Of a stretch of 64,000 bases of DNA, positions 19,116 through 27,574 are shown piece by piece. The stretch comes from Nitrospirota bacterium. GTDB taxonomy: Bacteria > Nitrospirota > Nitrospiria > SBBL01 > JAADHI01. Within the stretch, counting starts at the first letter, position 1. The number at the start of each line of letters is the position of its first letter. The notes under the pieces were generated by a model. The model was given only the letters and a program-made list of their open reading frames with translations, did no database searches and had not been told where the DNA came from. Made by a program: the position numbers and the translations under genes. Where the stretch lies: the NCBI GenBank assembly GCA_029261195.1, contig JAJDBU010000025.1:1-64000 (forward strand). Direction: 5' to 3'.

Positions 19116-20453
19116 TTACCGTGCCCCTTTACCCAAGAGCACCACTCGGATCGTATCCACGACAATAGTAAAATCAAATAAAAGAGAAAGGTGTTTGATA
19201 TAGTAAAGGTCGTATTGTAACTTTTCTAAAGCATCCTGTTCGGTTGCCCCGTATTGATACTTCACCTGAGCCCAGCCTGTCAGACCTGGTTTAACAGTAA
19301 AGCGAAGATCATAATACGGTATTTTTTTTCGGAGTTGATCTACAAATAGGCGTCTCTCCGGTCTAGGTCCGACGAAGCTCATCTCACCTTTCAAAACATT
19401 CAGCATTTGAGGCACTTCATCAAGACGGAGCATACGCATAACCTTTCCCAGGGGGGTCACCCTGGGGTCGTCTTCCTGGGCCCAGACGGGACCGGTAAGC
19501 GTTTCCGCATCTTGACGCATTGACCTGAACTTCATCACCATAAAAGGTCGTCCCTTCTCACCAACACGTTCCTGTCGGTAGAACACAGGTCCCTTGGAAC
19601 TTATTTTGATCAGAATTGGAAGAATCAGGAAGATCGGCAAAGCCAACGCAATGCCAATAACCGAGAAGAGAATATCTGAAATCCTTTTACTGATTCGAAT
19701 GCCATTGAGCCGGTTAAAGCCGTCGCTAAAAATTAATGTACTCGGCTTCATCCAATCCACACAAAATTTCCCCGCCACTCTTTCATAAAAGGACACAGCT
19801 TCCACGATTTCAATCCCTTGCACGCGGAGCTGTAAAAGTGACTTGACCGGGAGCTGACCTCGGCGATCATGTAAAGCAACGACAACCTGCTTGATTTTTT
19901 GCCGTTTGACAAAATCAGTGAGATTCTCCATCTGGTCATCCACTTTGTTGGGTGAAGCCAAATCCCATTGAAAATGAAATACACGGTAACCCCAACTCCC
20001 TTCCTGAGCGAGGAAGGATTTTAGCGCTGTTGCCACGGTGCCCGATCCAAGAATAAGGATGGGTGTATCCAGTTGGCGTGATGTAACCAAGGCCTGATAA
20101 GCGAGTCGGAGCGCTATCAGGATGAGGGGGAAGAAGGCTAGACGCCACCATAAATGATCTAGACCTGTGACCGGAGGGGGAATGACCAAATAAAGCATTA
20201 CAAGAATGCCTGCTGCACACAACATCGATTGCAGATGTTTAAGCCAGAACTCCTTGACCGAAAACCGGGAAAAGGGAGGGAACAACTCATTGTAATAGAG
20301 ACAAATCTGACACACGACCGGTGCCAGAATCAGATTAATCCATTCCTCTCCGACAATTGTACCCCACATTAAAAACAAGAGAATTAATATGTTTTCAAAG
20401 GCGAAATAAAAGGTATGACGAACAGAATAATATCTATTGAAAAACCTAAACAT
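19116..20453 (-). CDS. Initiating sugar-phosphate transferase (EpsB/WcaJ-like, exosortase-locus subfamily)
   Basis: This 445-residue protein has four N-terminal transmembrane segments, a Rossmann-like middle region (ILILGSGTVATAL at about 132-144), a fifth membrane segment (about 262-285) and a C-terminal bacterial sugar transferase domain. Signature motifs are KRISDILFSVIGIALALP, FYRQERVGEKGRPF, LRLDEVPQMLNVLKG and FVGPRPE. It transfers hexose-1-phosphate from UDP-hexose to undecaprenyl phosphate and so starts each repeat unit. It is closest to the PEP-CTERM-associated sugar transferase subfamily. It is the first glycan-assembly gene after the export genes. Confidence 0.93.
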   Translation of the reverse strand: MFRFFNRYYSVRHTFYFAFENILILLFLMWGTIVGEEWINLILAPVVCQICLYYNELFPPFSRFSVKEFWLKHLQSMLCAAGILVMLYLVIPPPVTGLDHLWWRLAFFPLILIALRLAYQALVTSRQLDTPILILGSGTVATALKSFLAQEGSWGYRVFHFQWDLASPNKVDDQMENLTDFVKRQKIKQVVVALHDRRGQLPVKSLLQLRVQGIEIVEAVSFYERVAGKFCVDWMKPSTLIFSDGFNRLNGIRISKRISDILFSVIGIALALPIFLILPILIKISSKGPVFYRQERVGEKGRPFMVMKFRSMRQDAETLTGPVWAQEDDPRVTPLGKVMRMLRLDEVPQMLNVLKGEMSFVGPRPERRLFVDQLRKKIPYYDLRFTVKPGLTGWAQVKYQYGATEQDALEKLQYDLYYIKHLSLLFDFTIVVDTIRVVLLGKGAR

Positions 20454-20563
20454 AACTATATATAACCAAACACGAACCCAGACAGTTTAAGGAGAACCGT
20501 TCTAAAACTTATTAGTTAATCGACACGACAGGAAAAAAATTAACCACCGAAAGGCATTTGCAT

Positions 20564-21274
20564 TTAATAGTACCCATAATCCTGATAGCGCGACCCCAGC
20601 TTTTTCTTCGATCTATTCAGTACGCTCCCGATGACCTTGTTCGAAGCGAGGACCTTGACCGCTTGAGAGAGTACTGCCTCTGAGGTTTCTCCCACCCTGA
20701 TCACCATCAGTATACCATCGACCGTTTCCGAGATAACGCTCATATCAAAAAGGGGAAGAATAGGGGGTGCATCTATCCAGATGTAATCGTAATGACCTTG
20801 AACATCAGCCAGCACCTCTTTCATACCATTACTGGTCCAGATATGCCCCTCTTCCCGCTGGAAGGTATTTTTCTGAGGCGAAAGTTTTCCCATCGTTAAA
20901 ATAGTCAAGCCCGGCACAGGGCCTTCCGTTGCTGCATCGTCTATTAGGCATTCTTTTGCAATGACGTTCACTAGACCAATTGACTGACCCACTCCAAATG
21001 ATTTTGCCACGGAAGGGTTTTTAAAATCACCGTCAATAAGAAGGACACGTTTTCCAAAATCTCTAGCAGAAACAACCGCAAGATTAGAACTTGTTGTTGT
21101 TTTACCCTCACCTTTAAGAGCGCTTGTAATCGCTATGATTTTTTTTCCTTCTTTCCGACTGATCAAGTCTATTTTTGCAAATAAGAGACGATAACGGTCG
21201 GTGACAAGCGTATCCAATTCGTCCAGAACGATAAGCCCAGGGGAAGGTTTGTGTTCAAGAGTCTGCTTCGTCAT
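20564..21274 (-). CDS. Bacterial tyrosine autokinase (CpsD/Wzc cytoplasmic domain, exosortase-locus type)
   Basis: The 236-residue protein has the BY-kinase motifs: Walker A SALKGEGKTTT at 51-61, Walker A' VLLIDGDFKNPS at about 77-88 and Walker B YIWIDAPPI. The C-terminus ends in YQDYGYY, a tyrosine cluster that is the usual autophosphorylation site. It is separate from the membrane part, so it works with the chain-length protein encoded just upstream (4-base ATGA overlap) to control polymer length and export by phosphorylation cycles. Length and context match the XrtA-associated autokinases. Confidence 0.92.
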   Translation of the reverse strand: MTKQTLEHKPSPGLIVLDELDTLVTDRYRLLFAKIDLISRKEGKKIIAITSALKGEGKTTTSSNLAVVSARDFGKRVLLIDGDFKNPSVAKSFGVGQSIGLVNVIAKECLIDDAATEGPVPGLTILTMGKLSPQKNTFQREEGHIWTSNGMKEVLADVQGHYDYIWIDAPPILPLFDMSVISETVDGILMVIRVGETSEAVLSQAVKVLASNKVIGSVLNRSKKKLGSRYQDYGYY

Positions 21275-22968
21275 CCCTTCATTCCCTGGCGTCGAAGCTG
21301 TTTTTTTCGATCCGAAAAGGCCTCAAGGTCAACAACTTTTTTGCTTTTAATCGATAATTCTGAAAAGTCGGGAATCTCGGCCAAAACAAGAACGGAGGTA
21401 ATTCTCTCGACCTCTTCCGGATCGCGAATTGAATTATCAAACATATCACTGATGAAAACCAATCCAATTCCAACACCAAGACCACCAAGAATACCCAGGA
21501 AAGCAATAACAAGCGTATTTGGACTGACAGGCAACTCGGGAAGGTTCGCAAAGTCGATGATTCTAAATTGCTCTCCTTTTTGTCTTTTTTCCAGGTTTTC
21601 CGATATCTGAGCGTTCATTTTTTTGTTCAAAAGGGAGTTATAATTTGCTTGCGTGTTTCCATAATCTCGGCTCATGATCACCATTTCCTGTTCCCGCTTT
21701 GGTGTGTTTTCAACCCGACGTTCGTAGAGCCGAATCTGCCTTCGGAGATCCATTTCCCTTTTCACCAAATCGCTGAATTCCTCACCTGCCTGGTCAATCT
21801 GCCGCTGCAGCGCCATCACTGCTTCAGCTCGCATATCCACTTCTGTATAGTCTTCATCTAATTTTTCCGGCAAATCACTTGAGGCTTCTATTTCGTCTCC
21901 CAGAGGTAGCACGCCCCGATCTATCTTCTCTTGTGCCACCTGTTTTTTTAACTGGCGGATATTACGCTTTAAGGCGCCAACATCAGGATAATCTTCACTA
22001 TATTCTGCCAACATCTTGGATAATTCTTGCCGACGAACCAATAATCTCTGCATCAACGGAGAGGGCGGAGGCGGGAACTGCACGTCCTTCTTCTTAACAG
22101 GCGCATTGACTTTACTGGCAGAATCCGCCTGACTCAGCTGAGTCAGCTCGCGTTTGGCTAAAACTAACATTCTTTCTAAATCAACAGCTCGGTCCTGGCT
22201 TGTCTTTTTTGAAATTTGTATCGAATCCAGGTTCGCTTGGAAGCGATCAAGCGCCCGGAGGTTAGCAGCAAGTTGACCCGGTAATTCTCCAATATGTCTT
22301 CTCTTGTAATCACCAATCTGTGTTTCTTGCTTTTCTAACTCAATTTTTATTTGCCCTAACTCAGAAACAAGAAAATCTGTAGCGCCCTCAACAAAGGCTT
22401 CCCTAATCTTCAGATTTTGTTCAATCACAGCTGATGCTAATTCATTAGTTACATCCATAACCGTCTCAGGGTTCTCTCCTGAATACGATATTTCAAAACT
22501 ATTAAGGCGCATCCTTCCACTCGTCGTGACGAGAATATTTTCACGTATTTTTTCCAGCTTACCTTCCATGCCAGAGGTTTCCGAATCAAGAGTTTCTGTT
22601 TCCAGACTGACACCAAAACGGTCTGCAATGCGCTTCAGAAGGGACGGTCTGGGATGTTGATATAATTCGAACTTCTCAATAATCCTTTGGAGAAACGACC
22701 GGCTGAGAATCTGCTGTTGTATCGTTGTTAGACGGTCTTGGGCACTTCCCGATACGGCTGATTTCACAATGGAATCAGGCACCTTTTGGCCTTCCACTAT
22801 AATGAGTGTACTCGACTGATAGATTTTTGGAAGTGTTTTAATCAGATACACTGAAATACAAGCCCCGATGATGACGGGGAAAACAATAAGAAACTTCCGG
22901 CGCCATGCGATTCCAAGAACATCCCAGAACCCCTGTTGGTAATCTACTTTTTCTGTTATTTCATCCAT
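21271..22968 (-). CDS. Polysaccharide chain-length determinant (Wzz/GNVR family, exosortase-locus type)
   Basis: This 565-residue protein has a short cytoplasmic N-terminus, a transmembrane segment (about 30-48), a long periplasmic region rich in coiled coil (about 185-270 and 310-450), and a second membrane segment (about 485-506, LVIAFLGILGGLGVGIGLVF). A VENTPKREQEMVIMSRDY segment corresponds to the GNVR region. Together with the autokinase it makes a split Wzc. It controls chain length and links inner-membrane polymerisation to the Wza-type channel. The gene begins with ATG, 43 bases after the export lipoprotein gene. Confidence 0.9.
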   Translation of the reverse strand: MDEITEKVDYQQGFWDVLGIAWRRKFLIVFPVIIGACISVYLIKTLPKIYQSSTLIIVEGQKVPDSIVKSAVSGSAQDRLTTIQQQILSRSFLQRIIEKFELYQHPRPSLLKRIADRFGVSLETETLDSETSGMEGKLEKIRENILVTTSGRMRLNSFEISYSGENPETVMDVTNELASAVIEQNLKIREAFVEGATDFLVSELGQIKIELEKQETQIGDYKRRHIGELPGQLAANLRALDRFQANLDSIQISKKTSQDRAVDLERMLVLAKRELTQLSQADSASKVNAPVKKKDVQFPPPPSPLMQRLLVRRQELSKMLAEYSEDYPDVGALKRNIRQLKKQVAQEKIDRGVLPLGDEIEASSDLPEKLDEDYTEVDMRAEAVMALQRQIDQAGEEFSDLVKREMDLRRQIRLYERRVENTPKREQEMVIMSRDYGNTQANYNSLLNKKMNAQISENLEKRQKGEQFRIIDFANLPELPVSPNTLVIAFLGILGGLGVGIGLVFISDMFDNSIRDPEEVERITSVLVLAEIPDFSELSIKSKKVVDLEAFSDRKKQLRRQGMKG

Positions 22969-23011
22969 GTATTACTGTTCCTTCGTCGATCCATCGTTTT
23001 TAAGTCATCGT

Positions 23012-23686
23012 TCATGGCACTAGTATCGTATCTCCGCGTCTTAGAATGACATTTCCTTCCGGTTTTTTTCCATTCAAGATATCGTTGTAGTTGATCTTAA
23101 ACCGCCTTTCCCGCCCGTTTTCCTTTCTCAACAGGACAATTTTTTTCCTGTCGGCAAACTCTGTAAATCCGCCGGCCAAGGTAATTGCCTGGAGAAGCGT
23201 TGTTTCACTCCTGAGATTGATCTTCCCGGGCTTCGCAAGCTCTCCGACCAGAAAAACGGACAGGCTGTTAATCTCTTGCACAATGACAGAAACTTCCGGT
23301 TTTTTTTTGTACCTTCTCAGAAGCACTTTTATTGAATTCCTCAACTCACTCGGAGTCAATCCCGCAGCCTGCACATCCCCTATTAACGGGAGCGAAATCT
23401 TACCGTCAGGACGAACAAAGATGGTTCTGGAGAGTTCCGCATTCTTCCAAACCAACACCTCAATAAGATCCTCCGCCCCAAAAACATAATCGTTCCCACC
23501 AAATCCCATTGACGAGGGAGGAACCGACGGTGAAATAGAGACAACCATTTTAGGGTTTTCCAGGTTAGACGACTCAGATACCGCAGCGCCGTTCTGGGAT
23601 TTTGGAACAACACGAATGATGCCACATGCGCTCACAAAAAAAGTCAAGATGAGATACCCCGACAATAGCGCTTTATTTCTCCTCAC
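23012..23686 (-). CDS. Wza-type polysaccharide export lipoprotein
   Basis: This 224-residue lipoprotein starts with GTG (GGGAG a few bases upstream) and has a signal with lipobox VSAC, lipid-modified Cys21. Residues about 65-145 form the polysaccharide export domain (FGAEDLIEVLVWKN, FVRPDGKISLPLIGDVQAAG) and the rest is a SLBB domain (VFLVGELAKPGKINL). It is the outer-membrane or periplasmic channel part of the export apparatus. It is shorter than Wza, lacking the C-terminal outer-membrane helix, as is usual in exosortase-type loci; the neighbouring beta-barrel protein may complete the channel. It is the first gene of the export/assembly block. Confidence 0.92.
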   Translation of the reverse strand: MRRNKALLSGYLILTFFVSACGIIRVVPKSQNGAAVSESSNLENPKMVVSISPSVPPSSMGFGGNDYVFGAEDLIEVLVWKNAELSRTIFVRPDGKISLPLIGDVQAAGLTPSELRNSIKVLLRRYKKKPEVSVIVQEINSLSVFLVGELAKPGKINLRSETTLLQAITLAGGFTEFADRKKIVLLRKENGRERRFKINYNDILNGKKPEGNVILRRGDTILVP

Positions 23687-23702
23687 TAAATCTCCCTTCT
23701 CT

Positions 23703-23727
23703 GGGGGGACACTTCCCCCCTTTTTTT
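23703..23727 (+). terminator. GC hairpin plus T-run (plus-strand terminator shape) in the leader of the export operon
   Basis: GGGGGG at 23703-23708 pairs with CCCCCC at 23715-23720, followed on the plus strand by seven T residues. This is the textbook form of an intrinsic terminator for plus-strand transcripts, yet no plus-strand gene precedes it. On the minus strand the same bases form a hairpin directly before the ribosome binding site of the export lipoprotein gene. Confidence 0.55.
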
Positions 23728-23761
23728 ACATTGTATAATTGTTGCTTACACTTTGATTAGT

Positions 23762-23789
23762 CACGATGACTATACCACACGGCATCGTG
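23762..23789. promoter_or_regulatory. 7-bp inverted repeat, possible operator
   Basis: CACGATG (23762-23768) and CATCGTG (23783-23789) are inverted around 14 bases, in the leader between the regulator gene and the export operon. The spacing would suit a dimeric regulator, and the LuxR-type protein next door is a candidate. Seven bases is short, so chance is possible. Confidence 0.25.
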
Positions 23790-23902
23790 TTCACTTAATT
23801 TTCTACGGAATTAGCAACTTAAATTCACAAATTCAGGTAAAGATTTAAGATAAAGAAAAACATAAGAAAATAGTAATTTTATAATGAAATACGAATGATT
23901 CT

Positions 23903-23931
23903 ACTTTAAGACAAGAATTCTAATTCGTCAA
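23903..23931 (-). promoter_or_regulatory. Candidate sigma-70 promoter for the export operon
   Basis: On the minus strand TTGACG (23931-23926) and TAAAGT (23908-23903) are spaced by 17 bases. It would start a transcript with a leader of about 200 bases before the export lipoprotein gene, including the GC hairpin. The -10 matches the consensus at only four of six bases. Confidence 0.35.
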
Positions 23932-23955
23932 GCCCCTCAAATGGGGGGTGTAATC

Positions 23956-25230
23956 TCAGGCGGGAAAATGGGACTGAAGAACCTTGGCGACAATGCCAGC
24001 CCGCGTCGTAACCTCCAACTTCTTCATGATCCGCTTAATATGATCTTTGACGGTATATTCTCCAATCTCTATACAAACCGCAACCTCTTTGTTTGTCTTC
24101 CCTTCCAATAGTAGCTGCACGACCTCACCTTCCCTGGGTGTCAGTTTCGTTGTTTCTCCTATGTGATCCACTCGAACGCCTTGAGAGACCCGCTCAACCA
24201 GGATCATAATGTCAGCGTGCCCTGCTCCCCTTCCATGCTGACGAAGCTTCAAGGCTCGAAGGAGATAAACAATACCTCCCTGAATACAGATTCGGTTGAC
24301 AGTTGGCATCGCTTCCTCAGCCTCGTTTTCGCTTAAAATACCTGAACTTGCAAAATAGTCGTACAGTTCATAAACAATATCAGGAAGTGGAAGCATATCG
24401 CAGGTGACATTCTTCCCTTGGTTCTTCTCTGCGCCACTCTGCACCTCCTCTAAAGAATCAGACCGTTTCAAGGATTCCGGTTTTTGTGACAATCGTTCCA
24501 AAAAACACCTTGCATCATGGTTGGAATACAGCATCTCCCCTTCCGGGTTTAGAATGAGAATGCCGGGTTGAGCTCTTCTCCTGATTAACGAATAAAGCTC
24601 TTCCTCATTAATCCCGACAACCTTCTGGATCGGCTTGAACAATTGAGCGGGCGGTCTACTTGTCGGGCTTTTCTTATCAAAAAACTTCGGGTCCTGAACA
24701 ATATTTTTCAAATGACTACCGATGACCGGCAACAAATCGGATAACAGTGAAAATTCCGCATCATCAAACGGTCCTTTTTCTTTTGCCCGCCAAAAAATGA
24801 AATAACCAATGCATCGTCTGTGATTATCCAGGAGAAGCCCGACAAATGAGTAGAAAAGGTTGTCATCCTTCAAAAATTTCCAATATAGAGGATGGTGCAT
24901 CAATTGCGAAGTACTCCACCACGTCTCCCCTCGGAGAGAGGTCACCTCTTTTTCAAGAAGGTCATGCACACTCGGAAAGCAACGATCATCAAGTAAGATT
25001 CGTTCTACTTCAAAGCGAAGGGGGGAATCGTTCCAGATTTGAAAACTGTTTAGCTTCCGTTGTCCTGAGAGAGAGTCAACGGGAAAATACCAGCAAGATT
25101 GAAACTCGATTTTTCCCTGAAGTATGGAGAAGATTTTCAGAAAAAACTGATCAAGGGCCAGGCCGGAAAGATCCAGTCTTTTAATCTCCCTAAGGTATTT
25201 TTTTCTATTTGATTGGATTCGATCATTCAA
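23956..25230 (-). CDS. LuxR-type transcriptional regulator with GAF/PAS-like sensor region
   Basis: This 424-residue protein ends in a LuxR helix-turn-helix: LTPREGEVVQLLLEGKTNKE followed by the recognition helix TVKDHIKRIMKKL (about 360-415). The N-terminal 180 residues look like a GAF-type sensor (for example GPFDDAEFSLLSDLLP), and a PAS-like segment begins at about 215 (ILNPEGEMLYSNHDA). No receiver domain is seen, so control is probably by ligand or partner rather than phosphorylation. The start appears to be TTG with a weak ribosome binding site. Its position between prsT-like and export genes makes it the likely local regulator of the polysaccharide locus; this is inference. Confidence 0.82.
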   Translation of the reverse strand: MNDRIQSNRKKYLREIKRLDLSGLALDQFFLKIFSILQGKIEFQSCWYFPVDSLSGQRKLNSFQIWNDSPLRFEVERILLDDRCFPSVHDLLEKEVTSLRGETWWSTSQLMHHPLYWKFLKDDNLFYSFVGLLLDNHRRCIGYFIFWRAKEKGPFDDAEFSLLSDLLPVIGSHLKNIVQDPKFFDKKSPTSRPPAQLFKPIQKVVGINEEELYSLIRRRAQPGILILNPEGEMLYSNHDARCFLERLSQKPESLKRSDSLEEVQSGAEKNQGKNVTCDMLPLPDIVYELYDYFASSGILSENEAEEAMPTVNRICIQGGIVYLLRALKLRQHGRGAGHADIMILVERVSQGVRVDHIGETTKLTPREGEVVQLLLEGKTNKEVAVCIEIGEYTVKDHIKRIMKKLEVTTRAGIVAKVLQSHFPA

Positions 25231-25294
25231 CTTACGATACCGGGTAAAAGACTATGGATCACGACTCTTAATTAAAAACTGCGCCCAGAAGCGA

Positions 25295-27574
25295 TCAGAG
25301 CATTTCCAAGGTTTTTTTTGCAAGCTCAGCCCCCGGGAACTGCGCATTCAATTGAAGCGATGCCTCCAGTTCCTCCTTTGCCAAACCTTTCTTCCCCTCT
25401 TTCGCATAGGCCATACCGAGATGGTAGCGGACAATAGGATTATTCGGAAGCTTTTCCGCACTCTCCTTTAACAAGGAGATTGCCTTCAAAAAAACATTTT
25501 TTTTGAAATAAATCCATCCGAGGGTATCTGCAACGGAAGGATTATCAGGATATTTTTCTTTGGCAAGCTGGGCCAGAGAGAGCGCCTTGTCAATATTACC
25601 ACCCTGTTCCGCATAAATCCAAGCAAGATTATTGGCGGCAGGCGCAAAATTCGAGTCAATTTTCAAGGACCGTTCATATGCAGCCTGCGCTTTTTTATAA
25701 TCCCCTTGGGCATCATAAATCACGCCTTTCAGCATGTACACCTGCACAACCTTCGCATTGACATTAATCGCCTCATCCAATTCCCTTAGGGCTTGTCTAT
25801 ATTGTTTTGTTCGACCGTAAAATTGGCCCAGATTGAGATAAGCAGACAAGTCGCTAGGATCCAGAGCAATCGCCTTTTTGTAATCAGCTTCCGCTTTTTT
25901 GTTCTCTTTTTTTGAGGCGTACAAACCTGCCCGAAGACGATAAAACTCCCCGTTGTTCGGGACGACAGCAATCTGTTTTTCAACACGCTTTAATGCCGAA
26001 TCCAGACGTTTTTTGGAGAGTTCAATGGAAACAATTTGGGACAGGGCATCCACAAAACCGGGATTATAGGACAATGCCTTTTCAAACAGGCTTTTTGCCT
26101 CCCCTTCCTTTTTTTCTGTCCTTTTCAAAAGACCCAGTCTGAAATAGGAAATCGGATTTTCCGGGGCAAGTTTCATGGCCTTTTTATAGCTCAGCTCCGC
26201 CTTCCTGATATCCCGCAATGCGAGTGCAGCATCGCCCTCCAGAATCTGAGCTTCAAGGTTTGAGGGCTCAGCCTCAAGCACCTGTTCCACCTCCTCCATC
26301 GCCAAGCCATAAGTCCGGGATTTAAGATGGAGTTTGGCTAAGGAAAGTCGCGCCCGGTAATCCTGTGGTTGTCGATTCACTGCTTCGGAAAATGAAGACT
26401 TCGCCTGTTGCTCATCTCCTCCCAGGAGATGAGCAAGCGCCAAGTAATAGTGAATCTCAGGATAAGCCGGATTCAACTGTGCCACGCGACGAAAGAGGTC
26501 ACTCCCTTCGTCCCTTTTTCCCTCCATAAAAAGAAGACGCCCTTTATAAAAAAGACCGTCGGGATCTTTCGGAGCTGTTTCGAGAATCTCATCCACCATT
26601 GATCGGCCCTGCTCGGTCTTCCCCTGCCCGAGGTAAAGTTTTACAAGCTTCTTCCGGGCGCCTAGTTTTTTAAGGTCAAGGCTTCTGGCCTCAAGATATA
26701 CACTTTCAGCCTGCTTATAGTTCCCCTGCATGTCATACAGCCTACCTAAAGCCACAAAGGGTTCCGGATCCCTTAAATCGATTTTTGTCGCTCGCAGCAG
26801 TGTTGCCTCCGCACCCTTCTGCCGTTTTACTGAAAGGAAGAATTGTGCAAGTGAAAAGTAAAGGACTTTGTTGTCAGGAGACAATGCAATTGCTTTTTTA
26901 TAATAATTTTCCGCTGCTTTTTCCTGCTTTGTCAGTTGATAAAAACGGGCGAGGGCGATATGAGAAGCAAGAGATTTCGGGTCAACTGAAAGCCCTTTTT
27001 TCAAAAAGGCCTCTGCAGATTCCGGCGACTTTTTCCTCAAGTAAAGTCCGGACAACTCCTGGTAAAGCATGACCTCCTCGGGATAGAGTGACAGAAGATT
27101 TTTGTAGACCTTCTCTGCCTGATCCAGCTCGCCGGTTTTAAGCTTAACTCTCGCCTGAATTAATTGGGCCTCTTTGTTATCAGACTCTTTTTCAAGGACA
27201 AGATCGGCCTTTTCCTGGGCCTTCTTGAGATCATTCGAAAGGAGGTAAAACCCACCCAGCTTGACCTGTGCATCCAGAAAATCCGGATCTAACTCAACCA
27301 CATCACTAAAGGATTTAAAGGCAGTACGAAGATTCGCCAGTCCGCCTTTTTTCATGTAGACCAGACCCAGCTGGTATTTTGCATTGACATGACCCGGGTC
27401 GAGTTGGAGTACATTACGAAATTCAATAATGGCCTCCTCGTATTTTTTTTTCTCCGAATAATCGAGTCCCCGATCATAATGTTGAACCTTGTTCTCCTCG
27501 GCAGAGGCACAAGAAAACATCAGGGCAAAAAAAACCAGGATGAAGAATGCCCCAAAGTTCCGAGAGATTGTCAC
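25295..27574 (-). CDS. TPR-repeat lipoprotein, PrsT type
   Basis: The 759-residue protein has a lipoprotein signal (lipobox MFSC, Cys22) and then about 20 tetratricopeptide repeats through to the C-terminus (for example AKYQLGLVYMKKGG, YFRLGLLKRTEKKEGEAK). Length and architecture match the PEP-CTERM-system TPR lipoprotein PrsT. It is expected to be anchored in the outer membrane, facing the periplasm, and to scaffold polysaccharide assembly or export. It starts with GTG overlapping the ugd stop codon (GTGA), so the two are translationally coupled. Confidence 0.87.
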   Translation of the reverse strand: MTISRNFGAFFILVFFALMFSCASAEENKVQHYDRGLDYSEKKKYEEAIIEFRNVLQLDPGHVNAKYQLGLVYMKKGGLANLRTAFKSFSDVVELDPDFLDAQVKLGGFYLLSNDLKKAQEKADLVLEKESDNKEAQLIQARVKLKTGELDQAEKVYKNLLSLYPEEVMLYQELSGLYLRKKSPESAEAFLKKGLSVDPKSLASHIALARFYQLTKQEKAAENYYKKAIALSPDNKVLYFSLAQFFLSVKRQKGAEATLLRATKIDLRDPEPFVALGRLYDMQGNYKQAESVYLEARSLDLKKLGARKKLVKLYLGQGKTEQGRSMVDEILETAPKDPDGLFYKGRLLFMEGKRDEGSDLFRRVAQLNPAYPEIHYYLALAHLLGGDEQQAKSSFSEAVNRQPQDYRARLSLAKLHLKSRTYGLAMEEVEQVLEAEPSNLEAQILEGDAALALRDIRKAELSYKKAMKLAPENPISYFRLGLLKRTEKKEGEAKSLFEKALSYNPGFVDALSQIVSIELSKKRLDSALKRVEKQIAVVPNNGEFYRLRAGLYASKKENKKAEADYKKAIALDPSDLSAYLNLGQFYGRTKQYRQALRELDEAINVNAKVVQVYMLKGVIYDAQGDYKKAQAAYERSLKIDSNFAPAANNLAWIYAEQGGNIDKALSLAQLAKEKYPDNPSVADTLGWIYFKKNVFLKAISLLKESAEKLPNNPIVRYHLGMAYAKEGKKGLAKEELEASLQLNAQFPGAELAKKTLEML

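Noticed and set aside
19049-19177. Longer start for the outer-membrane barrel protein
   Set aside because: It would overlap the upstream gene by 62 bases and place a signal peptide 40 residues inside; the GTG at 19048 with AGGA is better.
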